From Diorhabda sublineata (lineage: Eukaryota > Arthropoda > Insecta > Coleoptera > Chrysomelidae), in assembly GCF_026230105.1 (NCBI RefSeq), contig NC_079475.1, positions 13,098,125 to 13,162,124 of the forward strand: a stretch of DNA of 64,000 nt, written 5' to 3'. Below are positions 9,851-21,701 of this stretch, piece by piece (position 1 is the first letter of the stretch; every line of letters begins with the position of its first letter). Position numbers and translations under genes: made by a program. The notes under the pieces are model-generated. The model was not told the DNA's origin. It was given only the letters and a program-made list of their open reading frames with translations, and ran no database searches.

Positions 9851-11005
9851 TCCATATAAAGAGCCACACTTCAAAAGCTTTCACCTTACGAATGCTGGAG
9901 ACCTTCAACGTCCAGCTCTAAACACAATAAAGTATAGTAGCATTGTGTTATTCTCCAGCGTGTTCTCAGGTTAAAGTCATTAGTACGTAGTACTGATAGT
10001 ATTTACTCTGTTTGAAAGCTGTTGAATATCTTAAATGATGTGGGCTAGTATTACAGTGTCATCTACATACCAAATATTGTTTAAGATTTTCCCATTAATT
10101 TTAATTCCATTGGAAAATTAATGAGGCTAAGATTTCTGTCTTATACTAGTATTTATGAATATTTATAAAAATATGTTTATCACGATCAACACTTTTCTGA
10201 TTCTTAAAAAGTTTCTCAGTATCTTTGCTTTCCAAGTCCATCATAAATTAGAGTGAAAATTCTTTTCTATATCAGATGCGTTTTATATCTGAGATATTTC
10301 TATTAATATTCTACCTGCTAGTAAAACAAGATTTAAAAAATTTTCTATTGATATTGATAAAAAATATGGATTGAGGAACGAATATAATCTTTTCGACTAT
10401 CCACGTTTTCCTTTTCATTCTCTAAATCGAGCACCTCCCCATTAGTTACACAATATCTAACGTTAGGATTGCCCTCGAGGAAATAGATGGGACTGTAGGT
10501 TCTGAATAATGTTTCACTTCCTTGTTTCCTAATTGGCTACTTAACCTGCCCAGTCCCTTATAATTATCTCCATAGATCTTAAATGTAATGAGAGTAAATT
10601 ATTTCGCGTAGCGAAAAACGACTCTCAAACAGCAATCTATTTTAAGGAGAAAATTTGGAATGATGTAATTTCTCAGTTTCCTAATATATTCCTATGAATA
10701 TAAATGTGATATTATATCCGCTTTCTTACAATATTATTCGATGGTATTCATTATTCACAAACGATTTTATTTAAAATAAAATGAATGAAATGCTTTATGT
10801 TCATAATACATTCATCAACAAACGGCTCAACAACGAACATTTTTTTTCTTATGAGTATTAAATCTAACCAATATGTCAAATTTTGACAGATAACGTTGAA
10901 ACCATGCGAAAACTAACAATATAATCACTGTAACAAAAGTCAAACCACCATCTTAAGTTTCATCCTTAGATATACCGAAATGTACGTGGCAGCGCGCGTT
11001 GGAGC
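9851..11005. other. No recognisable feature
   Basis: About 1.15 kb of AT-rich DNA with no coding, repeat or RNA signal that I can support. Confidence 0.35.
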
Positions 11006-11376
11006 GTGGGGCTAGGAAGAGGAAGGTTGAATAGGGTTAGTGCATATCTCTTTCGGAGGGCGGTCGAAGTCAAAATGAAAAAAAAAAACGATCGAGTAGC
11101 CATAAGCGATCAATTTTTGCGCGAGACTAAACGAAACGCAATGCTTCAGGAGGTATTTGAGGCTGATTATGTTTTGAAATCTCAGTTGGATAGTTGACAA
11201 AGATATTTTAAGATGACCGGGAAACTGTCGAAAACACTCCGAATTTCTACCACCTAGACAAACTCTTACTGCTATATCAACTTCATCAGGATTCTTGGAA
11301 GCTTTGTCACGACTAGGCGTCAACTCACTCGGCCTCCTTTCCGACATCATTACTTGACAAAAACACGATGTCAAAG
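11006..11376. other. Two overlapping unassigned open frames
   Basis: A plus-strand frame (11006-11197) and a 120-codon minus-strand frame (11012-11374) overlap here. Base composition is more balanced than in the flanks (AGCGCGCGTTGGAGCG at 10991). The minus frame contains PSELTPSRDKASKNPDEVDI but matches no family I know. The adjoining mariner C-terminus at 11377 makes a transposon-derived origin possible. Neither frame is convincing as a gene. Confidence 0.2.
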
Positions 11377-11645
11377 TTATATTCCAGTCGGCCTACAAGA
11401 TCGACCTCAGCAAGGCAGATTTCTTTTTGTTCCCTCGGCTATAAATATCGCTGGATGACGACAAATTGACAACATTAGAGCCATTTAACGAGGTCTTTTT
11501 ATAACATCCTCGTTGAAACCTTCCACGAAGTCTATACCGCATGGTAATATCGATGGTTAAAGTATATTGATGAAAAGAGTTTTATTTCGAATAATATTGT
11601 ACTAATCCATTCAATAAATTTTTAAATCCAAAGTATATTACTTTC
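11377..11645 (+). pseudogene. Mariner transposase C-terminal fragment
   Basis: The plus strand reads SAYKIDLSKADFFLFPRL, then ISLDDDKLTTLEPFNEV. This matches the mariner block PPYSPDLA.ADFFLFPRLK..L.G.RF.T.E.I.E. The final catalytic D of the block (KADFF) is kept. The proline-rich PPYSPD lead-in is mutated, and stops occur in the tail. It ends near ATACCCTGTATAA at 11650-11662, a TATACAGGGT-type end in reverse, which may belong to a separate MITE. Confidence 0.55.
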
Positions 11646-11830
11646 CGGCCATACCCTGTATAATCGGTCTTTTCACATTTCTCTTTTTGGTGATAAATTA
11701 AAAAAAAACTTCATCCCTTTTTTTATTTTATTTTTTTCGACAACTTTTTGAGAAAAATGATACAATTTCGGTACACGTTTTCCACTAGTTACTTCTTCAG
11801 TCATTTTGTAGCTTTTACTACATGTCTACT

Positions 11831-12000
11831 TACGAGGGTTGCTACTCAAGTTTCGAAATATGGCGATACTGATGTGAATATGTCAAATCAGACATTGCCG
11901 TCATAAAGTTTGACGTTTTAACACACGTCAGAACGTGTTGTAATCGAGTGCTATTTGAATTGCTTAGAGATACTTAAAACATTCGTTCCAAAAAACTTTA
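11831..12000 (+). mobile_element. 5' end of the GGGTTGCTAC mariner family, copy 2
   Basis: Starting TACGAGGGTTGCTACTCAAG, this 130-170 bp matches 3680-3830 closely: both continue GATATGG/AATATGG, then GATGTGAATATGTCAAATC, then ATAAAGTTTGACATTTT/ACGTTTT. It is the 5' terminus and leader of the same mariner. The transposase and right end are missing, so this is a solo 5' end. Confidence 0.7.
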
Positions 12001-12079
12001 TACTAGGATATGTGCTTTGTGGGCTCGTATAACAAATATAAAGGAGAAGTACTTCAAAATGATTACTTGGAATGAGGTA

Positions 12080-12500
12080 GCGTTGTCGCTCTTAACTTAC
12101 TGGGAATCTTTTCACAGAAGCCACTGGCCCATGGAAATTCGCTGACTTTGAGGACTCTTCTACTAGATCAAATCCCAGGATTTTCTCCAGGTGTTAGTAG
12201 GAGCTCGACAGGATGTGTACTATAGTTTCCTCCTCCATTATTAAGTGCCTTGTAGCATTTTCGAATCAGATTTAATGCCATTAGTACCGCTGTACTGTTT
12301 GAATAGATGTGCACTTCAATGTGCTGTAAACTGAACTAGAGTGAATAAGTCCACTACCTCATTTTGATCAACTCGTCTCCGTTGAGAAGCTGGACTTTGA
12401 TTTCCTATCAAATAAGTTATTATTTCGCCTGGTGGACTACACTAGGGGAGGTGCCTGTGCTGACTTTTCCGTCACTGTTGCTCCGTCAGCGTCAGAGCTC
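12080..12500 (-). pseudogene. Non-LTR retrotransposon RNase H domain fragment
   Basis: The minus strand reads LQHIEVHIYSNSTAVLMAL, then LIRKCYKALNNGGGN, then VELLLTPGENPGI. Jockey/R1/I-type RNase H domains have the order IYSDSQAAL.AL...L...C...L..L......V.L.WVPGH.GI.GNE.AD. The active-site D of SDS is N here and the WVPGH histidine is N. Several stops break the frame. No RT lies beside it. It is a decayed LINE fragment. Confidence 0.5.
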
Positions 12501-12599
12501 TATGTGCCGTTTTACTGTCAATAATTTTGTCCTAGACCAGAGAAAAGTAAATTGGTTTGGATATAACGATGATCACGAACGATCAAGGTCGAAATAATG

Positions 12600-13490
12600 A
12601 GTGTATCTCTTTGTACTAGGTCTTTACTATATAATTGAGCGTTTTCCTTGAAATTTTATTGTATTACAATGAATAGTTAAGAAATGAGGTTTTTCTTTTG
12701 AGAATTATTGGGATCTACACATTGAAAAAAAAAACTTTGACATTCCAACATTATTGTGAGTTCTACTCGATTCCAAAATGTTGTCATTGCGTTTCTGGCG
12801 TTCTGCATTGAATATCTATTTTTGTATTGTCTATAGAAATCAATTAATTTCATGGATTAACCACAATGACAACATCAGCATTAATTAATTAATTATGTTC
12901 TATACAGTATTCAATACATCTACTCATTATCAGGAACGGTTTGTAATTAGCATTTTTAGTCAAAAGAGAGACATATTTATTTAACGAAAACTAAACAAAC
13001 AAATAATTGGAAGGAGATTGAAATCCAATCAAAAAAATGTAACTAATTGTGTACAGAATAAAATGGAAATAATCTGATTTCATGCCACTCTAGAATTAAT
13101 ACGGTGTCTCGTGATCGATTAGCGTTGCTGCCTTGCCTGTATTGATCTAAATGAAACTCTTTGTTCTCTAGATATTATAAATACAAGAGTTTTAATAAAA
13201 ACTATTTTTTTTTTTTTTTTTTCGGTATAATATAAGCTATAAGTTAATATTTTTGAATTAGGCGTAAAACTCTTTACATATAAAAATATTTTTCTTTAAT
13301 TTCTTATTTCTTAGACTTTTTGATATGTTTGTGTTTCTAAATCTTCTTGATTTTAGATTTGTTCTGTTTCAAAATATTTTTTGATTATCTCCAACTTTTA
13401 TACTTCTTAGACCTTTTTATATGTTTTTCGTGGTAATTTGTCTTGATTTTGGTTCTCCTTTAGAGATTAATTAACAGTAGAAGAGGCAAA
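12600..13490. other. No recognisable feature
   Basis: About 900 bp of AT-rich DNA, with a TTAATTAATTAATTA run at 12880 and a T-run at 13207-13223. Confidence 0.35.
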
Positions 13491-13499
13491 TGCATCACG

Positions 13500-13980
13500 A
13501 TTTGTGACTAAGGTACGTTGGCCTGTTGAAGTTGTACATGACGCTATTGGTAAATGTTCTGGACAAAAAGCTTTTACTTCTGGCAAAACTATTTGTTAAA
13601 AAATTGAGCTTTGTCGAATTTGTTGATACTATCATTGCTTTTATGAAGGATCGTCGAAATCAAAAGAATGCAATACAAAAATGAGTTAAAAATGAAAACT
13701 TGAATCGGCGAAGAAACTTTTTTCGAAATTATTTTCAACTAGTCTAATAGATTTTCCATAACTGAGTGAGACTGATCTAAAATATCACATACAAGCATTT
13801 ATCAATTATCATAAGCATCTCACTGGAATAATAACTGACAAAGAATTAAAGCTTCTAATTTTAGAAGTTCCCGGAAAGATCATAAAACTGAAAGTACTAT
13901 CAAGTCCTAAAGATACCCAAGATCACCAGCGACGAAGTACTAAGACGCATTTGTCGCAAATGAAGCTGTTGATAATTATT
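13500..13980 (+). pseudogene. Possible Harbinger-type (DDE_Tnp_4) transposase relic
   Basis: The plus strand begins RFVTKVRWPVEVVHDAIGKC, which resembles the motif VTK.RWVVE.VNG.I around the last acidic catalytic residue of Harbinger/ISL2EU-like DDE_Tnp_4 nucleases (the E of VVE). Frames then run LKYHIQAFINYHKHLTGI and LEVPGKIIKLKV with interruptions. Similarity rests on one short motif, so other DDE families are possible. Confidence 0.35.
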
Positions 13981-15640
13981 AAGATAAGAAAGCGCAGTGC
14001 ATAAATTTTATGAGTTTGTTACCTAAAATCAAGAGCATTTAGAAATATAAATAATTAGTTTATCGATAGTCCTATATGATTTCAATTTCATGAATCCGCT
14101 AGATCCTTTCACTTAAATTATTTAGATCTCTTTTATCGTTGATAGCTAACTCATTCCTATGTATGTGAACTATTTCTTAGAATTCTCTTTTTTCTTATAT
14201 TTGATTCCGTAAAATTTTCACATTTTTATAATTAAATGTATGTTTTTTTTTAATTATTCATGGTTTGTTAATGCTGTTTAATTTTTTTATTTATTTATAT
14301 TTATATTTTATATTTAATTTTTTTTATCTTTCTTATTTTTCGGTCTATTTTCTACGTACTGATATGTCAGCCCTATAAAAAGTTTTATCTCAGCTCAACA
14401 CTAAATTTTTCTCAAGTTTTAAGATCTCTGAGGCAATTATTCAATCTGAGTTTCAACATATATAAACATTTCTAAAATCGTAATTCAATAACTTGGGGTT
14501 ATTATATCTCTCTATGATGTCCACGAACCTCCAAGGATGTTAGTTGGCTAAGGGCCACCTTCCTACAAGATCTAAGAGCATAGCTTCTATATGAACCAAA
14601 TGGATTTTGATCAATCAATTGCAAAACGATTGCAATTAAATGTAATTTGAGACGAACGACTGTCTCTTTGATCATTTTAAGTTGTTGCTTTACAAAGTAT
14701 CAAACAGAAATATTTTTTCACCGATTCGTAGTACCAAATATCAGATATATCCGCATTCAAACATATTAACCAACACTTATGACAGATGACTACATGTACT
14801 AACATAGATATTAACGGTATTGCACATGCACTAAAAGTCAGCAACAATGCAGTGCCTACTCTTACTGTATACATATAAGTATAGTCGTAGTTTCATTTAA
14901 ACCATAGTTGTTTTTTGGTTTCATATGAAAAACTTATACTCATAATCTATTAAAAGACATGCAGGGCAATGAATTTTAGCATACTAAGTGTTTTCAAGTA
15001 ATTTCGGCGTTTTCAATATGACCGAGACTATTGACACCTAGTCCATTTTTTCACGGAAAAAAATATCGAAACATATGGTTTTATCTGCCCATCGATTTTT
15101 GTGCTAATCCGTGCTACAAAATTTGCAAGACAATTTTAGAACGAAAAAGTCCAAATTGGTGTTCAAAATTCTCATCTTTGAACAACAAGAACTTTTTAAA
15201 TTTTCTGTAAGAATCTCTCAAAACATATGCAAATGTACATCTTAACTAATATTGATAAGTAGTGACATCTTCATGATGAACTCGAAAACTTTTTAGAAAT
15301 CTCTTGTATCTAAAAGTCACGTCAATTAATTTCAACTGATATCAATATTTCGTATAGTTTTTATTCCCTTTTAATCGTATTTCTGATGGTTTGGTACTTC
15401 ATTCATTTGTCATATTATTTTTTCTTTTTTTTTGTCCTTTCCGTGCTACTTGTTTTAGCTAAGTTTTTCTGGGTTTCTTTTTCCTTCTCTTTTTATGGAT
15501 CTTTATTTCTGTTACTTCTCTTATTAGACTTTGTGGTATTCTTCTCATTATGTACCCTTCTCAATTCAACTATTTTATTCCAGTCATTGGTAGTTTTACC
15601 ATGAAAGTTTTTGTGGAGTTTTGGAAATTAGAGGTTTAAA
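13981..15640. other. No recognisable feature
   Basis: About 1.65 kb of AT-rich DNA, with T-rich runs at 14240-14345. The 65-codon minus frame at 14677-14874 and the T-rich 72-codon plus frame at 15386-15604 look like composition effects. Confidence 0.3.
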
Positions 15641-15699
15641 CTTGTTTTTTGACAAATAGTCATTTCCAACTCATGCAGCTTTTGACTCAATACATGTAA

Positions 15700-15862
15700 T
15701 TCTCCCACTTCTGTTTTATTCTCGTTTCTATTAAGCTCCTTATTATTTATATGATACGTATCGTTAGTTTCTCTTTTCTACATTTACCTTACTCGTGCTC
15801 CAATTCCTCTTCAATATATTTTCTTATCTTTGTCTCAGTGATTCTTGTACAAATTTTCACAT
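15700..15862 (-). pseudogene. LINE reverse transcriptase fragment
   Basis: The minus strand reads KICTRITETKIRKYIEEELE, a stop, then GKCRKEK. This fits the block KILE.RI...IE..L.EEQ.GFRKGRST near the start of RTE-like reverse transcriptase palms. The GFRKGRS part is mutated and the remainder is lost. Downstream on the same strand the sequence stays A-rich with weak traces only. Fragments with similar tails occur at 42600-42965 and 63430-63870 on the same strand, possibly from one LINE family. Confidence 0.4.
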
Positions 15863-16410
15863 TAAAAACATAAGTTAATGGATAGAAATAGACGGTAGAT
15901 TTATCGGAAAACTTCTAAAGACATATTATCTCGTATACTATCTCCAATTACTTTTATTATAACTTTTAGGGAAGAATAAATTAATACTTCGTAAAAGTAC
16001 GATCCTAGAGATAGTTTTTTTAAGGGGACCGGAATGATAAAATACCGTCGGCGCCAGATACATTCTTCCTCTAAAGCATGTATTACAAATTCTCTGGACA
16101 CATTTCTACTAGAGTGGGCAGTCAAGTGACCTAAAGGATTTATTTATGGACGTGGTTTACATTATATCCATTCATAAATATTTCTTGTTTGCCTATATAT
16201 GTACCGACGAACCTATATTGTAAAAATGTTATATAATTGAACTTTTTTTGTTTATAAATGGAAAATGTTGAAATCAGAGGCAATTTTATTTAAACGATAA
16301 GTTTGACTGCAAATAAATGTGTGTCTGCTGATCATTTTCCATTCTATCGACATGTTTTCACAAAGTTCTAATCCATACTACTATATCTGAGACATCAGAC
16401 GTTAATACGA
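15863..16410. other. No recognisable feature
   Basis: About 550 bp flanking the 25-bp array. A 74-codon minus-strand frame at 15901-16125 is not recognisable. Confidence 0.3.
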
Positions 16411-17089
16411 TTTTTCTTTTTCAATTGTCCTCAAAGGCTTCTTTTTCAGTTGTCTTCGAAAGCTTCTTTTTCAGTTATTCACAAAAGCTTCTTTTTCAGT
16501 TATTCACAAAAGCTTCTTTTTCAGTTATCTTCAAAAGCTTCTTTTCCAGTTGTCATCAAAAGCTTCTTTTTCAGATGTTCTCAAAAGCTTCTTTTTCAGT
16601 TATCCTCAAAAGCTTCTTTTTCAGTTGCCCTCAAAAGCTTCTTTTTCAATTGTTCTCAAAAGCTTCTTTTTCAGTTATCCTCAAAAACTTCTTTTTCAGT
16701 TGCCCTCAAAAGCTTCATTTTCAATTGTTCTCAAAAGCTTCTTTTTCAGTTATCCTCAAAAGCTTCTTTTTCAGTTGTCATCAAAAGCTTCTTTTTCAGT
16801 TATCCTCAAAAGCTTCTTTTTTAGTTATCCTCAAAAGCTTCTTTTTCAGTTGCCTTCAAAAGCTTCTTTTTCAGTTATCCTCAAAAGCTTCGTTTTCAGT
16901 TATCCTCAAAAGCCTCTTTTTCAGTTGTCATCAAAAGTTTCTTTTTCAGTTGTTCTTAAAAGCTTATTTTTCAGTTACCCTCAAATGCTTCTTTTTCAAT
17001 TATCCTCAAAAGCTTCTTTTTCAGTTGCCCTCAAAAGCTTCTTTTTCAGTTGTACTCAAAAGCTTCTTTTTCAGTTGCCCTCAAAAGCT
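16411..17089. repeat. 25-bp minisatellite, about 27 copies
   Basis: The unit is CTTCTTTTTCAGTTATCCTC plus AAAAG (25 bp), with variation mainly at GTTATCC/GTTGCCC/GTTGTCA. Most units carry the HindIII site AAGCTT. Since 25 leaves remainder 1 on division by 3 and the unit has no stop in any plus frame, all three plus frames stay open across the array and give the same 25-residue peptide repeat (SSKASFSVVLKSFFFSYPQK and on). The reading frames here (16425-17102, 16450-16824, 16550-17284) are therefore products of the repeat, and I do not call them genes. Confidence 0.95.
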
Positions 17090-17394
17090 AACTCTGTCCT
17101 AGTCTCTATTGCGTATTTCATAATGAGCCAGACGCTTATTTTTCTTCTCATTTTTCTTTTAGCCCTCTCTATCAATTCACCCATTTCCTCAATCTTTTGC
17201 TATTCTATGCCGTTTGATTCATTGTTTAATGCATTCGCTTTCCTTTATCTGTTATTGGTCTTCCCCTCCTCCTTCTTCTTATAGTTGTATATCCGAACCA
17301 GTTTAACATCCTCTATCTCCCTTAAATATATTGGGAAATGCGGAAAAGATGTTATAGATTTGATTTCAATTAGCAAATGATTTTGAATTTTTTG
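17090..17394. other. No recognisable feature
   Basis: About 300 bp of T-rich DNA between the array and a LINE relic. One frame runs out of the array to a stop at 17282-17284 without a recognisable motif. Confidence 0.35.
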
Positions 17395-17539
17395 CGTTGT
17401 AAAGTATTGAGCCCTGAACTGATTCTGAACGATGAGTAGGTAGATGAAGGACGTGCTCCGCGTTCCTAAGTAGATAACTGTACAACGATCTTTCTAAAAT
17501 TGGAGAAGCGTGATTAAGAATTAGCCAAACCGAAAAAAG

Positions 17540-18170
17540 AGTCAATATTTTTAATCTTTTATCGAATTCTCGGCAGTGAGCTCTGTTGTTTAGTCTATTT
17601 TAAAGAATTGTCTACAACAAGCCCTAAGAATTTAACAGATTCAACGACGTCAATGGTAGTTTTATGCAATAAAAAGGGCTGCAATGTATTTTTATATGAT
17701 AAAACTTTGGTTTTAGAACCGTTGGGACACAGCAGATTAGAATCGCATCATGATTCAAGGGTGATTAGGTTAAGATCCGGGCTGCTCAAACAGTCTACAA
17801 AAAGACATATTTTACTACTGATGGGAGATATCGTTGATAAGAAGGAGTAACAAAATATGGCCTAGTACTGAATCTTGAGGTACTCCACATTCTATTGTCT
17901 AGCAAGAAGACATCGTTGTATCAACCCTTACAAGCTGACTTCTGTTTGTAAGGTATGACTTAACCTAGACGAGAGATTTTAACCCTGAAACCGTAGTAAT
18001 GTATAACAAGCTTGTCGTTAAGATGAAATGTTATTTTTGAATTTCCTTGATGCTTCAAAGATAATTGACTCATCTATGAATCTATTTGAAGAGATTATCA
18101 TTAGCAAAATCGAGGTAATCCCACACAATCGGAGACCAGCTCATTCTCCAAACCATTGCAGAAGTCCTTA
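17540..18170 (-). pseudogene. Non-LTR retrotransposon reverse transcriptase relic
   Basis: Reading the minus strand from high to low coordinates: HLNDKLVIHYYGFRVKIS (the LLNKL..YG.RG block), then a RSQLVRVDTTMSSC trace, then IECGVPQDSVLGHILLLLLI plus NDIS (RT motif GVPQGSVLGP.LF...INDL), a frameshift, SSKICLFVDC (the FADD active-site motif, here FVDC and dead), then VVESVKFLGLVVDNSLK (motif E, V.FLG..ID..L.W). The order is that of a Jockey/CR1-type RT palm and thumb. Several stops and one frameshift are present. The plus strand carries an antisense open frame at 17608-17850 that is only a shadow of this RT. Confidence 0.75.
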
Positions 18171-20410
18171 ACGATCTTATAAAGGCCACTTGACCTCTTG
18201 ATCAAAAGCATGCGCAGATGAAGTTCAGCTAATTGTTTCATGTAAGATTTCGCACTTGCAGCATTATCGGTTTCTTAGTTATCTTATGTTTAATTTTTAT
18301 TGGGAGTTTTTGAAATGTTTATTTATTCTTTCTCAAATAATTTTTGTATGTTTTCTCATCTCATTCCAAGGCTTGTTCCACCATTCCCTGAGTACTATTT
18401 CTGTTCATGGGGCTGTTAAAGTAAGTCAGCAACAGATAGGATTATTGCGAATGACGCACTTTTTCTTATTAACTTTCTCTTATTAACTCACAAAATATTG
18501 AATAAAATTTGAGGTTAGAAAATTGTTTACTTTTCCTTATGGAATTTTGACTTGCATAATGCCAAGTGACGTGCAATATATGTTAGACCGCCTTTAAGAG
18601 AACTCCTTGGAGCAATCAAACCTTAAAGTTGAATAAATAAGACGAGTGGCAACATGGGAAACATTTCGTGCAATTTTCTATAGATCAATAAAGTTTACCT
18701 TCAGTTAAACGAGTCTATATAACCTGTTTATTTAGAGAAAAATTATTTTTGTCGATTCACCCAGTCGTAGAACGGTTAGTTTTCCGACAAAACCATTTCG
18801 TGAAAAACTATTTATAATTGATCATCGTCGCTGTGGTTTTACAGTTCCACAAAAGCCTATAAAATAAGCTTATATATAGAAGAAATGCTCTGAAATGTCG
18901 ATTATTTGCACACTACTTGGTTATGTCTAATCATTTTTTTCAATTGTAATAAGAAAATGATGATTAAAAATTATCAAAGTTGTAAGTATTTTGTATGAAT
19001 AGAGATATATTCGGTTTATGCGGATATAAGGTAACAATTTATTTATGAAAAAAGGTGTTTTGCACTAGGAAATCTATGTTTTAGTGTGACTGCAAAGAAT
19101 AGATCATAATATTTAGAGTTCGATCTACATCGAAAAACTATTGCTTCATAAAAAATGTATATATTATTACAATATTTGTTTCCATTCGGTGGATATCTAC
19201 AACATTTGGCAATTTAAACTATTTTCATCCATTTCCTCACCTATTGTCAAGTTCTTTTTGGAAAAGAATGAGGGTGACCAACTAAAAATTGTCTGCCCGT
19301 TTTCTTTGTGACAAACGTAGAAATTAGTGAAGGATTACTGAGGTTTAAGGAGGTCTTAGAAGTCCAAGGAATTCAAGTAATGGATTTGTTTCTTATACCA
19401 GAGATTTATCCGATTATGGGTGATGGAATCCTTACTACCTTTAGGTTACTTTAAAAGGCTGCCATTTAAAAATGAGATGAATTAGTTCTGTAATATTACA
19501 ACTTCTTGTACTATAGGGCTTCGACAACTCTTATTTCATGCATCGGTTGCAAATAAATACGATAATTTATAGATACTATGACTCATATTCATTTACGTGA
19601 TAATGAAACCCGCAAACTATATTTTTATATCAAATAAGTAATTCGTTTTATCGGCTTAATTTCTTTTGCATTTTATTTGTAATGAAAATTATATAAGCTT
19701 TAAATATTACTATTATTGTATTGTATAATGGATATATCAAAAAAATGTGTTTGTGAAAAAATTCATTTCTCTTTCAATGAACATCCGATTTTTCGTAGAA
19801 AAATGTTTTTGACGTTTCCAAACAATACTGATCTCAATTAAATCATAACTTGACATTTTGCTGGTATGAAATGTCGAAAATATCTATCTAGTTCAAAAAA
19901 ACAATACATTTCCAGTCGAAAATGTTAATTGTTGGCTGAAACTCATCGTCCTGGAATGTACTTTTACTACCAAATTTATTTTTATTGCACTCATTTAATT
20001 TTTGCCTATGAAAAAATTTCCTTGATAATAACAGCTCGATATCGTTGTCAAATGTCAAAAAAAGAAGTGTTACTTATAAGGATGTTGATTTGCATGTTGG
20101 AAAAGTTGCTTCCGCAGAAATATGTGCTTTCCAGTAAGAGCAGTGAATTTCAGAAGTTGCATTATCCTTTTTTAGCTAAATTTTCGTCTGTACGATTTCC
20201 ATTTAGACTAGAATCATTGCAGTAACAGCCTAGCCGATGTATTTTGTTTTCTTGTACCTCTTGCTACGATATTCGATTATATTACCTTGAGCTTGCATAA
20301 TAATAGAGTGGCGCAATATAACGTGCATTTAATAAGTATAGACTAAAACAATAAATAAATAAGGTATTGTTGGAATAAAATATATGATGATTAGGTAATT
20401 AAATAAACTT
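18171..20410. other. No recognisable feature
   Basis: About 2.2 kb of AT-rich DNA. A 98-codon plus frame at 19929-20225 and a 76-codon plus frame at 18256-18486 match nothing I know and have no clear start context. Confidence 0.3.
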
Positions 20411-20720
20411 TATTTTTTAAAAATAATATCATCTAAATGACGGCACTCCTCTAGACGCGAAGGCAGATTTGTGATAACTCTTGTCAATAAATCTGGCGCG
20501 ATTGCTGCCATTTACTAGCGGATATTTTACTTTAGTTGACCGATATCCCTCGGATTGTTCATGTAGACTTTATGTTTGAAGTGTCCCAACCAAAAAAATC
20601 AAGAGGTGTCAAGTCAGAGCTACGTGGGTGTCAAGGGATATCACCTCTATTGGAAATTAGTCGTGCGGGAAACATCTGTCTCACAACCGTCATATAGTTA
20701 TTTTTATAGTCTACAATCCA
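20411..20720 (-). pseudogene. C-terminal part of an insect Tc1/mariner-superfamily transposase
   Basis: The minus strand reads NYMTVVRQMFPARLISNRGD, IPW(stop)HPRSSDLTPLDFFGW, and after a frameshift DLLTRVITNLPSRLEECRHL and DDIIFKK with a stop. This matches the family tail (L...FPGR.IS..GD..WPPRS.DLTPLDFFLWG....VY...P.....L...I.......L..RV...F..RL..C....G.HL.DIIF). The third catalytic aspartate (PLDFF) is kept. The HTH region and first two catalytic residues are not recognisable upstream (20720-21100). Confidence 0.7.
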
Positions 20721-21701
20721 GCTTAGTAAAAGTTGGATATTACAAAGGGCAATAAACCAAAAGCAAAAAAATCTTTTTTTGTGGAGAAAAGGAATCATCC
20801 TTTCTCCCTAGGATTTAATAAGAAAGAGATTTCTTACTAGATTACGCCCGTTGCAGATATTTTCTTTTATAGTTGAGAAACCTCGGGAGTAATTCAAATT
20901 GATGACTAATCCAGTAGTAACCATTATTGAAGTTTCTAGATTGGAGCTTTTTGTAGATCACGGGTCCACAAATTCCTGTCTATTGCATATGCCAAAGAAT
21001 TTCTCCCACTGTATGTATGAGAAGTAGTGAAGCAGCAGTGTCAAGTTTTAATAAATTCACCTTTTCTTGGTGGTTTTTGATGAAGTTTTATACTAGGACT
21101 CAAGCCCTAGAGCCTGCAGGTCTACAAAACCAACAACATGTTGCATAAACGAATAAGAGCGCTTCTTTAGAAAAAATATAACTTTGCTATGCCGTCACCA
21201 CATTAAAGACCATGTATATTACTAAATAATTTTAATATATGGAACTATTGACTTTCTGTATACGTCTTGAGACAACGGAGTCATTGAATACTATTTATAA
21301 GTGAAACATTTTAAAGTCTCTGAACCCCCGAGCCAAGCCCCCAAGCATTAGAAGGAATACTTTTGCAGCAACATGTTTAAAAGAAATAATTGTAGAATTA
21401 TTCGATTTGCTCTATTTGAAAATAGCAGTTTCCCCTTACAAAAACGTATTTTCTTATTTAATTTGAAAAATCTCAATAGAATAGCTACATCTCGTGTTAC
21501 GTACAATTTTCATGTTTACTGAAGAAGCAACTGCAGAGACTAATTGAGCCATAAAGAAGAAGACATTCGACAGTCGAAAACTATGGAATCAAATGAAATC
21601 TTTAGAGACAGACATTGTCAGGCAAACACGTAATAGGATACATTTTTAAACTCTTGTTCGAAAGTTGAATAATTAAATAATTTAATCTAGTACTTTCTCA
21701 C
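20721..21701. other. No recognisable feature
   Basis: About 1 kb. It could hold the decayed N-terminal part of the transposase at 20411-20720, but no motif is clear. Confidence 0.3.

Noticed and set aside
16425..17284. Three long plus-strand open frames of 124-244 codons
   Set aside because: All arise from the 25-bp repeat without stops; there is no unique coding sequence apart from a short exit tail.
17608..17850. 80-codon plus-strand open frame
   Set aside because: It is antisense to the LINE RT on the minus strand, whose motifs (GVPQDSVLG, VKFLGLVVDN) account for the open composition.
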